Assembly: GCA_903919625.1 (NCBI GenBank)
Contig: CAIXIZ010000363.1
Span: 1 to 5,208 of the forward strand
Reading direction: 5' to 3'
Length of the DNA stretch: 5,208 nucleotides
Source of the DNA: an uncultured Verrucomicrobiota bacterium
GTDB taxonomy: Bacteria > Verrucomicrobiota > Verrucomicrobiia > Opitutales > Opitutaceae
Below the pieces are notes generated by a model, which saw nothing but the letters and a program-made list of their open reading frames with translations, searched no databases and was not told the DNA's origin. The position numbers were made by a program, and so were the translations under genes. Each line of letters opens with the position of its first letter. Positions within the stretch are counted from its first letter, which is position 1. Positions 1-5,208 of this stretch are shown here, piece by piece.

Positions 1-2105
1 AACTTGATGTTGTCAGAACTGCGGACCATCACGGCATTCGTCTTGGGGAGTACGTTGCGCGAAACCCGGTACATATAGGTGTTGGCAAAAAGGAGGTCCT
101 GCGAATCCTGAATCTCGGTGGAGATGGCCAGAGCGCCGGCGGGGTTTTCCTCCTCCGTCTGCAGGTCATAGACCGCCCAGTTGCGCACTTGGTGAAACTG
201 CACCTCCACCCGCATATGGTGCTCGTTCGAAAGCTGGTAGATCTGGCCGGGCGTCGAGGTGTTCTCGACCCGCAGGCCCACCTTGGCGTTCGTGTCGTGC
301 GCCCAGTTGCCCCGGAAAATTCCTCCGCCGCCATCTTTGATGAGGATGTCGGCCGCCTGCGTGTCACTCGCATTTGGACCGCGGCCGCCTCGGGCGGCGC
401 CACCCGCGCGTCCGGGTGCGACGGCGGCACCAGGTGTGGCGGCAGCTACGCCAGGGGCGGCGCCCGCACTTCCAGGTGCGACAGCCGCAGCGGGTACGGC
501 ACCTGGTGCGGCCGCCCCGCGAGGCGGTCCGCCGGCACCACGGGGGCCACCGCCACCGCCGTTGCCCACGGGAAACGACACGTCATCCATCATCGAGGTC
601 GGGCCGGCCAGCCAGAGTACGCCGGCAGCGCGGGGATTGCCTGTCCCGGTCCCGATACCGAGGGCGCTGACGATGTTCCGGCCATTCTTGGGCGTGTTCA
701 GCACCCCCACCGGATCGCCTGGATCCGCAAACGCCGCTGAAGCGCCGGCCAGGTTGATGACCGTCGATCCCGGATTCAGGCCGATCAGCACGGTGTCCGG
801 CTTGAGGTTGAGCGGGCCGCTCACGCGATAATTGCCGAGCGGCAGATAGAGCACGGGATGCTGGTCAATCGCCGCCTGCAACGCGGCCGTGTCGTCGCTC
901 TGCCCGTCGCCCGCGACGCCGAGGGTGTGGACGTTCACCCATTGTCCCATCGGCGGCAGCGCGGGGATGTCGCTGGGGACGGCCTGGGACGGCTGCGCCA
1001 GCGCATGCTCCTGATGGTTCAGGGTGATGCCGTGGTCGCGCCCGTCGGGGCCGATCTCGAGGCCGAGGGCAAAGCGTGAGACCACATAATTGTTCCCCGG
1101 CGCGCTGACCGCCTGATCGCCGGTCGAGAAGTGCGGGACATTGCTGCACGCGATGTTGGTCAGGGTGATTTCCTCGTGGACGTTTTGCACATTGCCCGAC
1201 GCGATGGCCGCCACGCGGATGTTCTCCAGCTGCAGATCCCGGCCGTAAAGCTGCTCCACCTGGCCGGGCGCAATTTCCAGCGCCACCGGCATGTCCTTGA
1301 AGCTGACGCGGATGACGGTGAAGCCGGCCTCCTGGGTGTGGATGGCGGCGGCGCGCTGGCCGTCGAAGCTGGAATCCATCAGCAGAAACTGCCACACCGG
1401 CGAAGTGCGTTTGGTGATGATCCCGTATTGGCCGCCATGGATATGGATGTCGCTGGCCTGGTTGCCGATGTCTTCCAGCGCCGCCATGGCGGTGCCGACC
1501 TTGAAGTCCATGTGGGCCAGCACCCCGTGCTGGGCGACATGGAAGCGTATGCCGATGGCCGCGGGATTTCCGTCCGCGATTTCAAAATCAATGTTGCTCA
1601 TGCCGCTGTAGAACGTGCCCTCGTAGGCATCCGCCACCTGCCCGCCGCCGCCGCGCCCTCCCCGGCCGCTGGTGAAATGCACCATGTAGCGGCCGGCGCC
1701 TTCTTGAAAACCTGGCGTGTTGGGCCCCAGCACGAACACCGGGCGCTTCGCGCCGTAACCGATCAGCCGGAGGCCCGACCCGACATGGAGGGTCTTGCTC
1801 AGCCGATAGCGGCCCTCCGGGACAAACAGCACCCCGGACGCCTGGTCGAGAGCCCGCTGGATCGCATCGGTGTCATCGGCCACCCCGTCGGCCTGGACGC
1901 CAAACGCCTCCCTGGAGAGAACCACGGCACGCGGATCGTCCGGTCGCGTAGGGAAAAAAGATTCGGCCCGTAGCGGGCGGCTCAGGACCAGCGACAACAG
2001 CGCCAGGGCGATGGGGAGCCAGGAGCGACCGGCCCCGTGATGGTGGGATGCCCCATGGGTGAACAGTTGCGTCTGGGGTAATGAACGGGAAGTCATGGAC
2101 ATCAT
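1..2105 (-). CDS. Secreted tandem beta-helix protein, pectate-lyase-3 / GH55-like (3' end outside window)
   Basis: Reading from ATG at 2105, the minus strand is open for 701 codons with no stop, so the C-terminus lies beyond the left edge. In-frame ATGs also lie at 2102 and 2096, and an in-frame TGA closes the frame just upstream. Residues 30-42 are a hydrophobic core, with likely signal peptidase I cleavage after RPLRA at residue 47, so the protein is probably exported. The n-region is unusually long and His-rich (HHH at 21-23). Two copies of the pectate-lyase-3 opening motif are visible: DGVADDTDAI at 73-82 and DGQSDDTAAL at 400-409, each followed by a V-L-F/Y-V/L-P strand and a G-x-Y-R-x-S turn. 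Tandem copies are the layout of GH55 beta-1,3-glucanases; other pectate-lyase-fold enzymes are possible. Catalytic residues cannot be assigned. Residues 146-155 are Gly/Arg-rich and 515-580 Ala/Gly/Pro-rich. Family call fairly firm, substrate unknown. Confidence 0.87.
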   Translation of the reverse strand, partial: MMSMTSRSLPQTQLFTHGASHHHGAGRSWLPIALALLSLVLSRPLRAESFFPTRPDDPRAVVLSREAFGVQADGVADDTDAIQRALDQASGVLFVPEGRYRLSKTLHVGSGLRLIGYGAKRPVFVLGPNTPGFQEGAGRYMVHFTSGRGGRGGGGQVADAYEGTFYSGMSNIDFEIADGNPAAIGIRFHVAQHGVLAHMDFKVGTAMAALEDIGNQASDIHIHGGQYGIITKRTSPVWQFLLMDSSFDGQRAAAIHTQEAGFTVIRVSFKDMPVALEIAPGQVEQLYGRDLQLENIRVAAIASGNVQNVHEEITLTNIACSNVPHFSTGDQAVSAPGNNYVVSRFALGLEIGPDGRDHGITLNHQEHALAQPSQAVPSDIPALPPMGQWVNVHTLGVAGDGQSDDTAALQAAIDQHPVLYLPLGNYRVSGPLNLKPDTVLIGLNPGSTVINLAGASAAFADPGDPVGVLNTPKNGRNIVSALGIGTGTGNPRAAGVLWLAGPTSMMDDVSFPVGNGGGGGPRGAGGPPRGAAAPGAVPAAAVAPGSAGAAPGVAAATPGAAVAPGRAGGAARGGRGPNASDTQAADILIKDGGGGIFRGNWAHDTNAKVGLRVENTSTPGQIYQLSNEHHMRVEVQFHQVRNWAVYDLQTEEENPAGALAISTEIQDSQDLLFANTYMYRVSRNVLPKTNAVMVRSSDNIK
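366..563 (-). repeat. Low-complexity Ala/Gly/Pro-rich insert inside the beta-helix gene
   Basis: This encodes about residues 515-580 of the beta-helix protein. It starts with a Gly run (GNGGGGGPRG), passes through five degenerate Pro-Gly units (PG at 534, 544, 551, 558 and 564, mostly preceded by Ala-Val-Ala, Ala-Ala or Ala-Thr) and ends in an Arg/Gly patch (RAGGAARGGRG). The frame stays open through it and beta-helix-like sequence resumes afterwards (ILIKDGGGGIFRGNW), so it is an in-frame loop or linker expansion rather than a frameshift. The DNA is a degenerate repeat of CCAGGTGCG-type units and probably expands or contracts by slippage. Confidence 0.75.
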
Positions 2106-2260
2106 GGGAAAAGGTGCAAATACGACAAGGAGTCGTCATTGCGGATCAGGGTAAAAGTGCCTTATCAGAGCATTCGCCAGGTACTGCCATGTCGAGCCGA
2201 TTTCACCTGGATGCAGGCGGGGTGACCTCACATCGCGCCAAGAATAAGTTCCTGCTGTAG

Positions 2261-2279
2261 GCCAGGTCGCTGACCTGGC
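2261..2279. other. Perfect 8-bp stem hairpin
   Basis: GCCAGGTC and GACCTGGC form a perfect 8-bp inverted repeat around a GCT loop. It lies about 155 bases upstream of the start codon of the minus-strand beta-helix gene. No T-run follows on either strand, so it is not a classical intrinsic terminator. It could be part of the 5' leader of the beta-helix transcript, a protein-binding dyad, or a REP-like dispersed palindrome. The inverted repeat itself is certain; its function is unknown. Confidence 0.6.
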
Positions 2280-2379
2280 GGTGCTGTCTCTCGCGGCACC
2301 CACGATCCCTCGTTTCTCCCTGGTCACTTCTCGCGTAACGCGTCCCCGCTTCATCCTTGCCGCGGACCGGTGCACGGGC

Positions 2380-2439
2380 ATTGTCCGGCCAGTCCCCATG
2401 CATGACGGCCATCCACCGCGACTGCTCTTGATCAGCTGA
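2380..2439 (+). pseudogene. Possible 3' relic of a gene related to the one at 4220-4930
   Basis: In the plus frame ending with TGA at 2437-2439, the last codons read DGHPPRLLLIS. The intact gene at 4220-4930 ends DGQPPRLLLIS. Just upstream the relic reads GIVRPVPMH where the intact protein reads CIHRAPAQV, so only scattered identities remain and the HRAP motif is lost. No start codon, domain body or other homologous segment is visible further upstream, and the frame is blocked by TAA at 2245-2247. This fits the tail of a decayed paralogue, but it could equally be a dispersed repeat that happens to carry a stop codon. Confidence 0.35.
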
Positions 2440-2456
2440 AACCTTGATGGCAGCAA
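2403..2456 (+). repeat. Direct repeat, copy A (partner at 4894-4951)
   Basis: Positions 2403-2441 match 4894-4932 at 35 of 39 bases in the same orientation. After a length difference (4 versus 9 bases) a further match follows: GATGGCAGCAA here, GATGCAGCAA in the partner. The four core mismatches all lie on third codon positions of the frame used by the downstream gene, and only one changes an amino acid (His for Gln). Confidence 0.7.
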
Positions 2457-2561
2457 CGGGTTGAGCCTGCGGGAGTGCCCCGAATGATTTCGGTCGGCCA
2501 ACCGCAAACGGCCAAGGGCGTGATGCCGGCTGTTTATTGATCCTCACGATTTCTTTCCACC

Positions 2562-2606
2562 ATTCCCATCGTCTTGCCGCAGGCCGGAATGGAGGATTCC
2601 CATCGT
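2562..2606. repeat. Pair of 11-bp direct repeats
   Basis: ATTCCCATCGT occurs at 2562-2572 and again at 2596-2606, 34 bases apart start to start (a little over three helical turns). Both lie 125-170 bases upstream of the lipoprotein gene. The second copy also forms a 5-bp inverted repeat with GGAAT at 2586-2590. Tandem sites for a regulator are one possibility; chance similarity is another. Confidence 0.4.
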
Positions 2607-2649
2607 TCTGAAATTTCGCCTGGCACTTGGTACAGTTGCTGCTCGTCTT

Positions 2650-2667
2650 GCCAATGTAACCATTGGC
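2650..2667. promoter_or_regulatory. Operator-like dyad upstream of the lipoprotein gene
   Basis: GCCAATG and CATTGGC form a perfect 7-bp inverted repeat around TAAC, ending 63 bases before the ATG at 2731. The length, the A/T-containing half sites and the distance suit a transcription-factor operator or a small hairpin in the leader. No regulator gene is present in the window, so the binding protein is unknown. Confidence 0.4.
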
Positions 2668-2730
2668 GGCTCCCCACTCCCAACGCCCCTTGGAGTTATG
2701 CCACGACCATCCCGATCATGACCCTTGTTT

Positions 2731-4152
2731 ATGACCATGCTCAACCTCGCCAAACTCGTGTTTTATCTGCTGGTCGCCGCTGGCATTTTCGTGGCCCTGA
2801 CCGGTTGCGCCACGCGTGGTGTGCCCTATCGTCCGGCCGCACTCCTCGTTGACCACGCTCATGACCGGTATGATCCGCCGGCAGATTTGCCCAAGGCGGA
2901 CGCGTGGTATATCCAGGGCCAGACCGCCCCAGGCCGGGGAGGCCAGGAGTATTCCTGCTCTTTTGTCGAATTCGATGAGCGCGGTGACTTTCTGGACTTT
3001 GATCAGCACACGAGCGCCTGGAAAAAAATTCTGCAGTTCTCGGCAGAGTCGCGACCGGTCTTGCTCGTCATTTACTGTCATGGCTGGAAAAACAACTCCC
3101 AGTCCGGTGATGTGCTGAGCTTCAACCGTTTCCTCAGCCGGCTGGCTGGCTCCGAGCCCTACGCCGGCAAATACCGGGTCCATGGCGTCTATATCGGATG
3201 GAGGGGCAATGATTTCAGCCCCTACGTCGACACCGGCCCGAAATCGGACTACACCAGGCTCGCGCAAGAGTTTGGCCAGCCGATCGTTGATACCAGGTTC
3301 AGCCGAAGTTTGGAATATGCCCCCGCCTGGCTCCCGGAGCAGTTGAGCATCTGGTCTCGGAAAAATGCGGCCGAATTCGACGCTTCCGGCGTTCCCATGG
3401 CGCGGGCCATCCTGGAATACGCCAACGAGGTGAAGGCTCTGGCCAGGGGCAAGGGTCAGGAAAACAAGGTTTTTGTCATCGGCCATTCGTTTGGTGCGCT
3501 CATGCTGGAAAAATCTTTGGGTCAGGCGTCCGTGGCGGCCTTGACCGCCCAAATGCCCTGGTGGCAGCTGAGCCAGCCCGTGACCGCGGCCAACACCCGT
3601 TCCGCCGGGGACAATTCATCCCAGGACAGACCGCTGATGCCCCGCGGTCTGCCCTTTGACTGCCTAATTTTTGTTAATTCCGCCGCTCCCTCCATCTACG
3701 CCAAGGAGCTTTCCGACCTCCTCTGGGCCAATCAGAAATCGCTGGAGGGCTATTACAAGGATCGCGGAATCACGCCGGTGCCGGAGTCGGACGTGCCGCT
3801 GGTCGTCTCCATCACCTCCGAAAACGATTGGGCAACCCACTATTTGTTTCCCGTGCAGGCCATGTTCACGCCCTTCATGCCCAGTCTCCAGCGTGATTAC
3901 ACCAAAGGCGTGTTGGAATCCTCCAAGGCTGATCACTCGCATGAGCCGGTGCCCCAGCGGTATTTCTATACCCACACGCCCGGGCACAATCCGCTGCTGG
4001 TCAACCGCTGGATTGCAGCTTCCGATGCGGCCGATGCGGGCCCGCCGCCGCCGGACGACCGCAACGACGTCATGCAATGGAATCTGACCCAGCCGCTAGC
4101 CCGCGCTACGCTGACATCGTCCCGCTGCGGTTTGAATCATAGGGCTGCTTAA
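2731..4152 (+). CDS. Lipoprotein alpha/beta hydrolase (putative serine esterase)
   Basis: A 473-residue protein when started at ATG 2731. In-frame alternatives are TTG 2725 and ATG 2737, and an in-frame TGA at 2719-2721 limits the start; no good ribosome binding site decides between them. Residues 7-25 are a hydrophobic signal ending in the lipobox ALTGC, so Cys26 should be lipidated. Ala follows it, which in E. coli would not retain the protein at the inner membrane. The hydrolase core shows strand PVLLVIYCHGW (109-119), with HG as likely oxyanion region, and the nucleophile elbow VIGHSFGAL (249-257) with Ser253. Asp366 (SENDWATH) and a His near 419 (TPGHNP) are candidates for the rest of the triad. 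About 50 residues, including a polar stretch, separate the elbow region from the next strand (FDCLIFVNSAAP). Substrate unknown; esterase or lipase-like is the safest call. Position and strand are supported by G/C-rich third codon positions. Confidence 0.88.
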   Translation: MTMLNLAKLVFYLLVAAGIFVALTGCATRGVPYRPAALLVDHAHDRYDPPADLPKADAWYIQGQTAPGRGGQEYSCSFVEFDERGDFLDFDQHTSAWKKILQFSAESRPVLLVIYCHGWKNNSQSGDVLSFNRFLSRLAGSEPYAGKYRVHGVYIGWRGNDFSPYVDTGPKSDYTRLAQEFGQPIVDTRFSRSLEYAPAWLPEQLSIWSRKNAAEFDASGVPMARAILEYANEVKALARGKGQENKVFVIGHSFGALMLEKSLGQASVAALTAQMPWWQLSQPVTAANTRSAGDNSSQDRPLMPRGLPFDCLIFVNSAAPSIYAKELSDLLWANQKSLEGYYKDRGITPVPESDVPLVVSITSENDWATHYLFPVQAMFTPFMPSLQRDYTKGVLESSKADHSHEPVPQRYFYTHTPGHNPLLVNRWIAASDAADAGPPPPDDRNDVMQWNLTQPLARATLTSSRCGLNHRAA

Positions 4153-4165
4153 GGCTACCTTAAGC
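4147..4165 (+). terminator. Inverted repeat overlapping the lipoprotein stop codon
   Basis: GCTTAAGG and CCTTAAGC pair perfectly over 8 bases around a CTA loop, and the TAA stop at 4150-4152 lies in the left arm. The stem is AT-containing and no clear T-run follows, so it is at best a weak intrinsic terminator. It may instead limit read-through into the next gene, which begins 67 bases after the stop, or protect the 3' end of the message. Confidence 0.4.
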
Positions 4166-4219
4166 CGTCCCTGCTTTGGGCTGGGCTTTGGCGGGCGGCT
4201 GAGGCAGCCATCTTGCGGC

Positions 4220-4930
4220 ATGCCGCATTTTGATCTCCTGACCGACTACCCACGCATCCGCCGGGTGCAAAGTTTCCGCGAGATCGTGAAAACCCCGTTT
4301 GCCGGCGGCGTCAATGCCCTCTGCTGGTCGCGCGATTTGGCAGGCGATTTTGGCGAAATTGTCCGGCTCATCGGCCCAGGAGAAGGGATCATCAGCCTCA
4401 ATGAAGACCGCCTGCGGTCCCTGCCGGTGAGCGCCATCGGCCGCGTGGCCGTTGACCAGCTCCTCGCCGATCTGCGCCTGCTCCGCGGGCATGACCTTGA
4501 TCCGGTGCTCAACTGCATCCATGGCTACCCGCGTGACGAGGCTCCCGGCCCGGTTCCGACCGATGTCTTCTCTTTTCACGCCGACAGCGCCCCCGTGCCC
4601 ACCGACACCTGGCTCTGCACCTACCTCGGCCCTCCGAGCGAGGGCTTGCGCAACGAAGACGCCCAGCGCCGCGTGGACCTCCCGGTCACCCGGGCGGAAC
4701 TCCTCCGGCAATATGGCGGGGCAGACGACGACGGCTTTCGCGAATTTCTGCGGGAGAATTGTTACGACCTCCATTATGCGCCCGGCCCGCTGGCGCGGCC
4801 ATTTTCCTTCGGGCAGGGCAATCTCTGGCGCATCGCCGTGGACTTTCCCGGCAGCCCCGTGCCACCGTGCATCCATCGCGCACCGGCCCAGGTTGACGGC
4901 CAGCCACCACGACTGCTGTTGATCAGTTGA
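4220..4930 (+). CDS. Uncharacterised protein with DUF1826-like motifs
   Basis: A 236-residue soluble protein with no signal peptide or membrane segment. ATG 4220 is the first usable start in the frame. A GAGG lies 15 bases upstream, too far for a normal ribosome binding site. Motifs resembling DUF1826 are, in order, NALCWSRDL (32-40), FSFHAD (118-122, His120 and Asp122), TWLCTYLGPPSEGL (130-143), SFGQGNLWRI (196-205) and CIHRAPAQ (217-224, His219), with a closing PPRLLLIS strand. His-x-Asp plus a distal His is the arrangement of several Fe(II)-binding beta-barrel oxygenases, so a metal site is plausible, but this is inference and no activity is known. An insert of about 40 residues lies between the CTYxGP and GNLW motifs. 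A longer open frame on the opposite strand is rejected because third-position G/C bias follows this frame. The last 13 codons are duplicated at 2403-2439. Confidence 0.8.
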   Translation: MPHFDLLTDYPRIRRVQSFREIVKTPFAGGVNALCWSRDLAGDFGEIVRLIGPGEGIISLNEDRLRSLPVSAIGRVAVDQLLADLRLLRGHDLDPVLNCIHGYPRDEAPGPVPTDVFSFHADSAPVPTDTWLCTYLGPPSEGLRNEDAQRRVDLPVTRAELLRQYGGADDDGFREFLRENCYDLHYAPGPLARPFSFGQGNLWRIAVDFPGSPVPPCIHRAPAQVDGQPPRLLLIS

Positions 4931-4951
4931 AATCTGGTTGCGATGCAGCAA
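4894..4951 (+). repeat. Direct repeat, copy B (partner at 2403-2456)
   Basis: This copy covers the last codons and the TGA stop (4928-4930) of the DUF1826-like gene and runs about 20 bases past it. It matches 2403-2456 as described there. The similarity beyond the stop codon shows it is not only protein-level conservation. Confidence 0.7.
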
Positions 4952-4994
4952 TTCCTGGCGGGCCATTGAGTGACTTTGGCGCCTGCTCAGCCGC

Positions 4995-5006
4995 TCGCCG
5001 CGGCGA
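4995..5006. other. 12-bp perfect palindrome between convergent genes
   Basis: TCGCCGCGGCGA is a perfect palindrome four bases beyond the stop codon of the minus-strand reductase gene, in the 80-base gap between it and the convergent plus-strand gene. As RNA it could form only a short stem with a tight loop, and no T-run follows, so calling it a terminator is not justified. In GC-rich DNA such a palindrome may be chance. Confidence 0.3.
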
Positions 5007-5010
5007 AAGC

Positions 5011-5208
5011 TTAGGTTCGCAGCGATCCAACATGCCGATAAGTGTTCATCAGCACGCCCGAAGCCAGGGCCTTCGTGCTGACGAGTGCGAGCTCGCGCGG
5101 GTCAGCCTTGTCCGAAAAGAAGCGTTTGCCCCGGCCCAGCAGCACCGGGTAGACGAACAGCAGAACCTCGTCGACCAGTCCCTGTTCCAGCAGCACGGAC
5201 GTCAGCGT
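5011..5208 (-). CDS. RibD C-terminal / DHFR-like reductase family protein (5' part outside window)
   Basis: The last 65 residues of a minus-strand gene, open to the right edge and ending with TAA at 5011-5013. The sequence TLTSVLLEQGLVDE, then VYPVLLGRGKRFF, then LVSTKALASGVLMNTYR is the standard C-terminal half of the RibD_C (PF01872) dihydrofolate-reductase-like family: the LVDE helix, the P-V-L-L-G-x-G-x-x-x-F loop and the final strand. Family members are NADPH-dependent reductases. RibD itself acts in riboflavin synthesis, but stand-alone short members of this kind, usually about 180-200 residues, are mostly uncharacterised. With the N-terminal cofactor region missing, the substrate cannot be inferred. 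A GTG at 5196 is internal and is not the start. It is convergent with the DUF1826-like gene, and its own promoter lies outside the window. Confidence 0.9.
   Translation of the reverse strand, partial: TLTSVLLEQGLVDEVLLFVYPVLLGRGKRFFSDKADPRELALVSTKALASGVLMNTYRHVGSLRT

Larger units (their letters stand above)
2106..2730. other. Divergent intergenic region with several small repeats, no intact gene
   Basis: This 625-base stretch separates the divergent beta-helix and lipoprotein genes and should hold both promoters. The open frames crossing it on the minus strand (up to about 120 codons) lack recognisable domains and look non-coding. I could not identify convincing -35/-10 pairs. What can be seen is a hairpin at 2261-2279, a relic at about 2380-2456 resembling the 3' end of the gene at 4220-4930, paired 11-bp direct repeats at 2562 and 2596, and a dyad at 2650-2667. 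Confidence 0.6.

Noticed and set aside
259..831. 190-codon plus-strand Pro/Ala-rich open frame
   Set aside because: It is antisense to the Ala/Gly/Pro-rich insert of the beta-helix gene. Its apparent low-complexity composition is only the complement of that repeat.
1131..1973. 280-codon plus-strand open frame
   Set aside because: It is antisense to the 701-codon beta-helix frame, which has clear signal peptide and domain motifs. The translated plus product has no recognisable domain; such shadows are common in GC-rich genes.
2203..2547. 114-codon minus-strand open frame with ADQEQSRWMAV, similar to TDQQQSWWLAV on the minus strand near 4910
   Set aside because: The peptide similarity is the reverse-strand reading of the shared DNA repeat. 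No domain is visible and the substitution pattern fits the plus frame.
2637..2660. Weak sigma70-like promoter (TTGCTG with a possible AATGTA-like -10)
   Set aside because: Match to consensus is poor and the -10 part overlaps the dyad at 2650-2667. GC-rich intergenic DNA gives such matches by chance.
2698..2721. Seven-codon open frame (ATG at 2698 preceded closely by GGAG) in frame with the hydrolase
   Set aside because: It is too short and has no regulatory codon pattern. The GGAG is directly adjacent to the ATG, so initiation there is unlikely; a leader peptide is not supported.
2716..3552. 278-codon minus-strand open frame
   Set aside because: It lies opposite the lipoprotein hydrolase, whose lipobox and GHSFG motif are decisive.
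4160..4966. 268-codon minus-strand open frame, longer than the sense gene
   Set aside because: Third-position G/C bias and the FHAD/CTYLGP/HRAP motifs belong to the plus frame at 4220-4930. In the repeat core the differences fall on third positions of the plus frame but first positions of this one.

Overview
The window is GC-rich with strongly G/C-biased third codon positions. It carries genes typical of a free-living, polysaccharide-degrading bacterium. The tandem beta-helix protein with Gly/Ala/Pro-rich inserts, the weak ribosome binding sites and the loose gene spacing resemble Verrucomicrobiota (Opitutaceae-like), but that is an impression, because no rRNA or other marker is present. I see no tRNA, rRNA, CRISPR array, transposase or phage gene.

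Layout. (1) Positions 1-2105, minus strand: one uninterrupted reading frame of 701 codons that leaves the window on the left. It encodes a secreted protein with two pectate-lyase-3/GH55-like beta-helix repeats and a low-complexity Ala/Gly/Pro insert in the second. (2) Positions 2106-2730: a 625-base divergent intergenic region. It holds a strong hairpin, a short relic that matches the 3' end of the gene at 4220-4930, an 11-bp direct repeat and a 7-bp dyad in front of the next gene. (3) Positions 2731-4152, plus: a lipoprotein of the alpha/beta-hydrolase type with a GHSFG nucleophile elbow. An inverted repeat overlaps its stop codon. (4) Positions 4220-4930, plus: an uncharacterised protein with DUF1826-like C-terminal motifs (FHxD, CTYxGP, HRxP). 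(5) Positions 5011-5208, minus: the C-terminal end of a RibD-C/DHFR-like reductase, cut by the right edge.

The genes do not form an obvious pathway. The beta-helix protein and the lipoprotein hydrolase are divergently arranged and both are exported, so a joint role in breakdown of extracellular polymer is possible but not shown. Genes 3 and 4 converge. The most unusual signal is the duplicated 3'-terminal coding segment (2403-2456 and 4894-4951). Its four core differences all fall on third codon positions of the same plus-strand frame, and the similarity continues past the stop codon. I found no clear evidence of a wholly new defence or mobile system.
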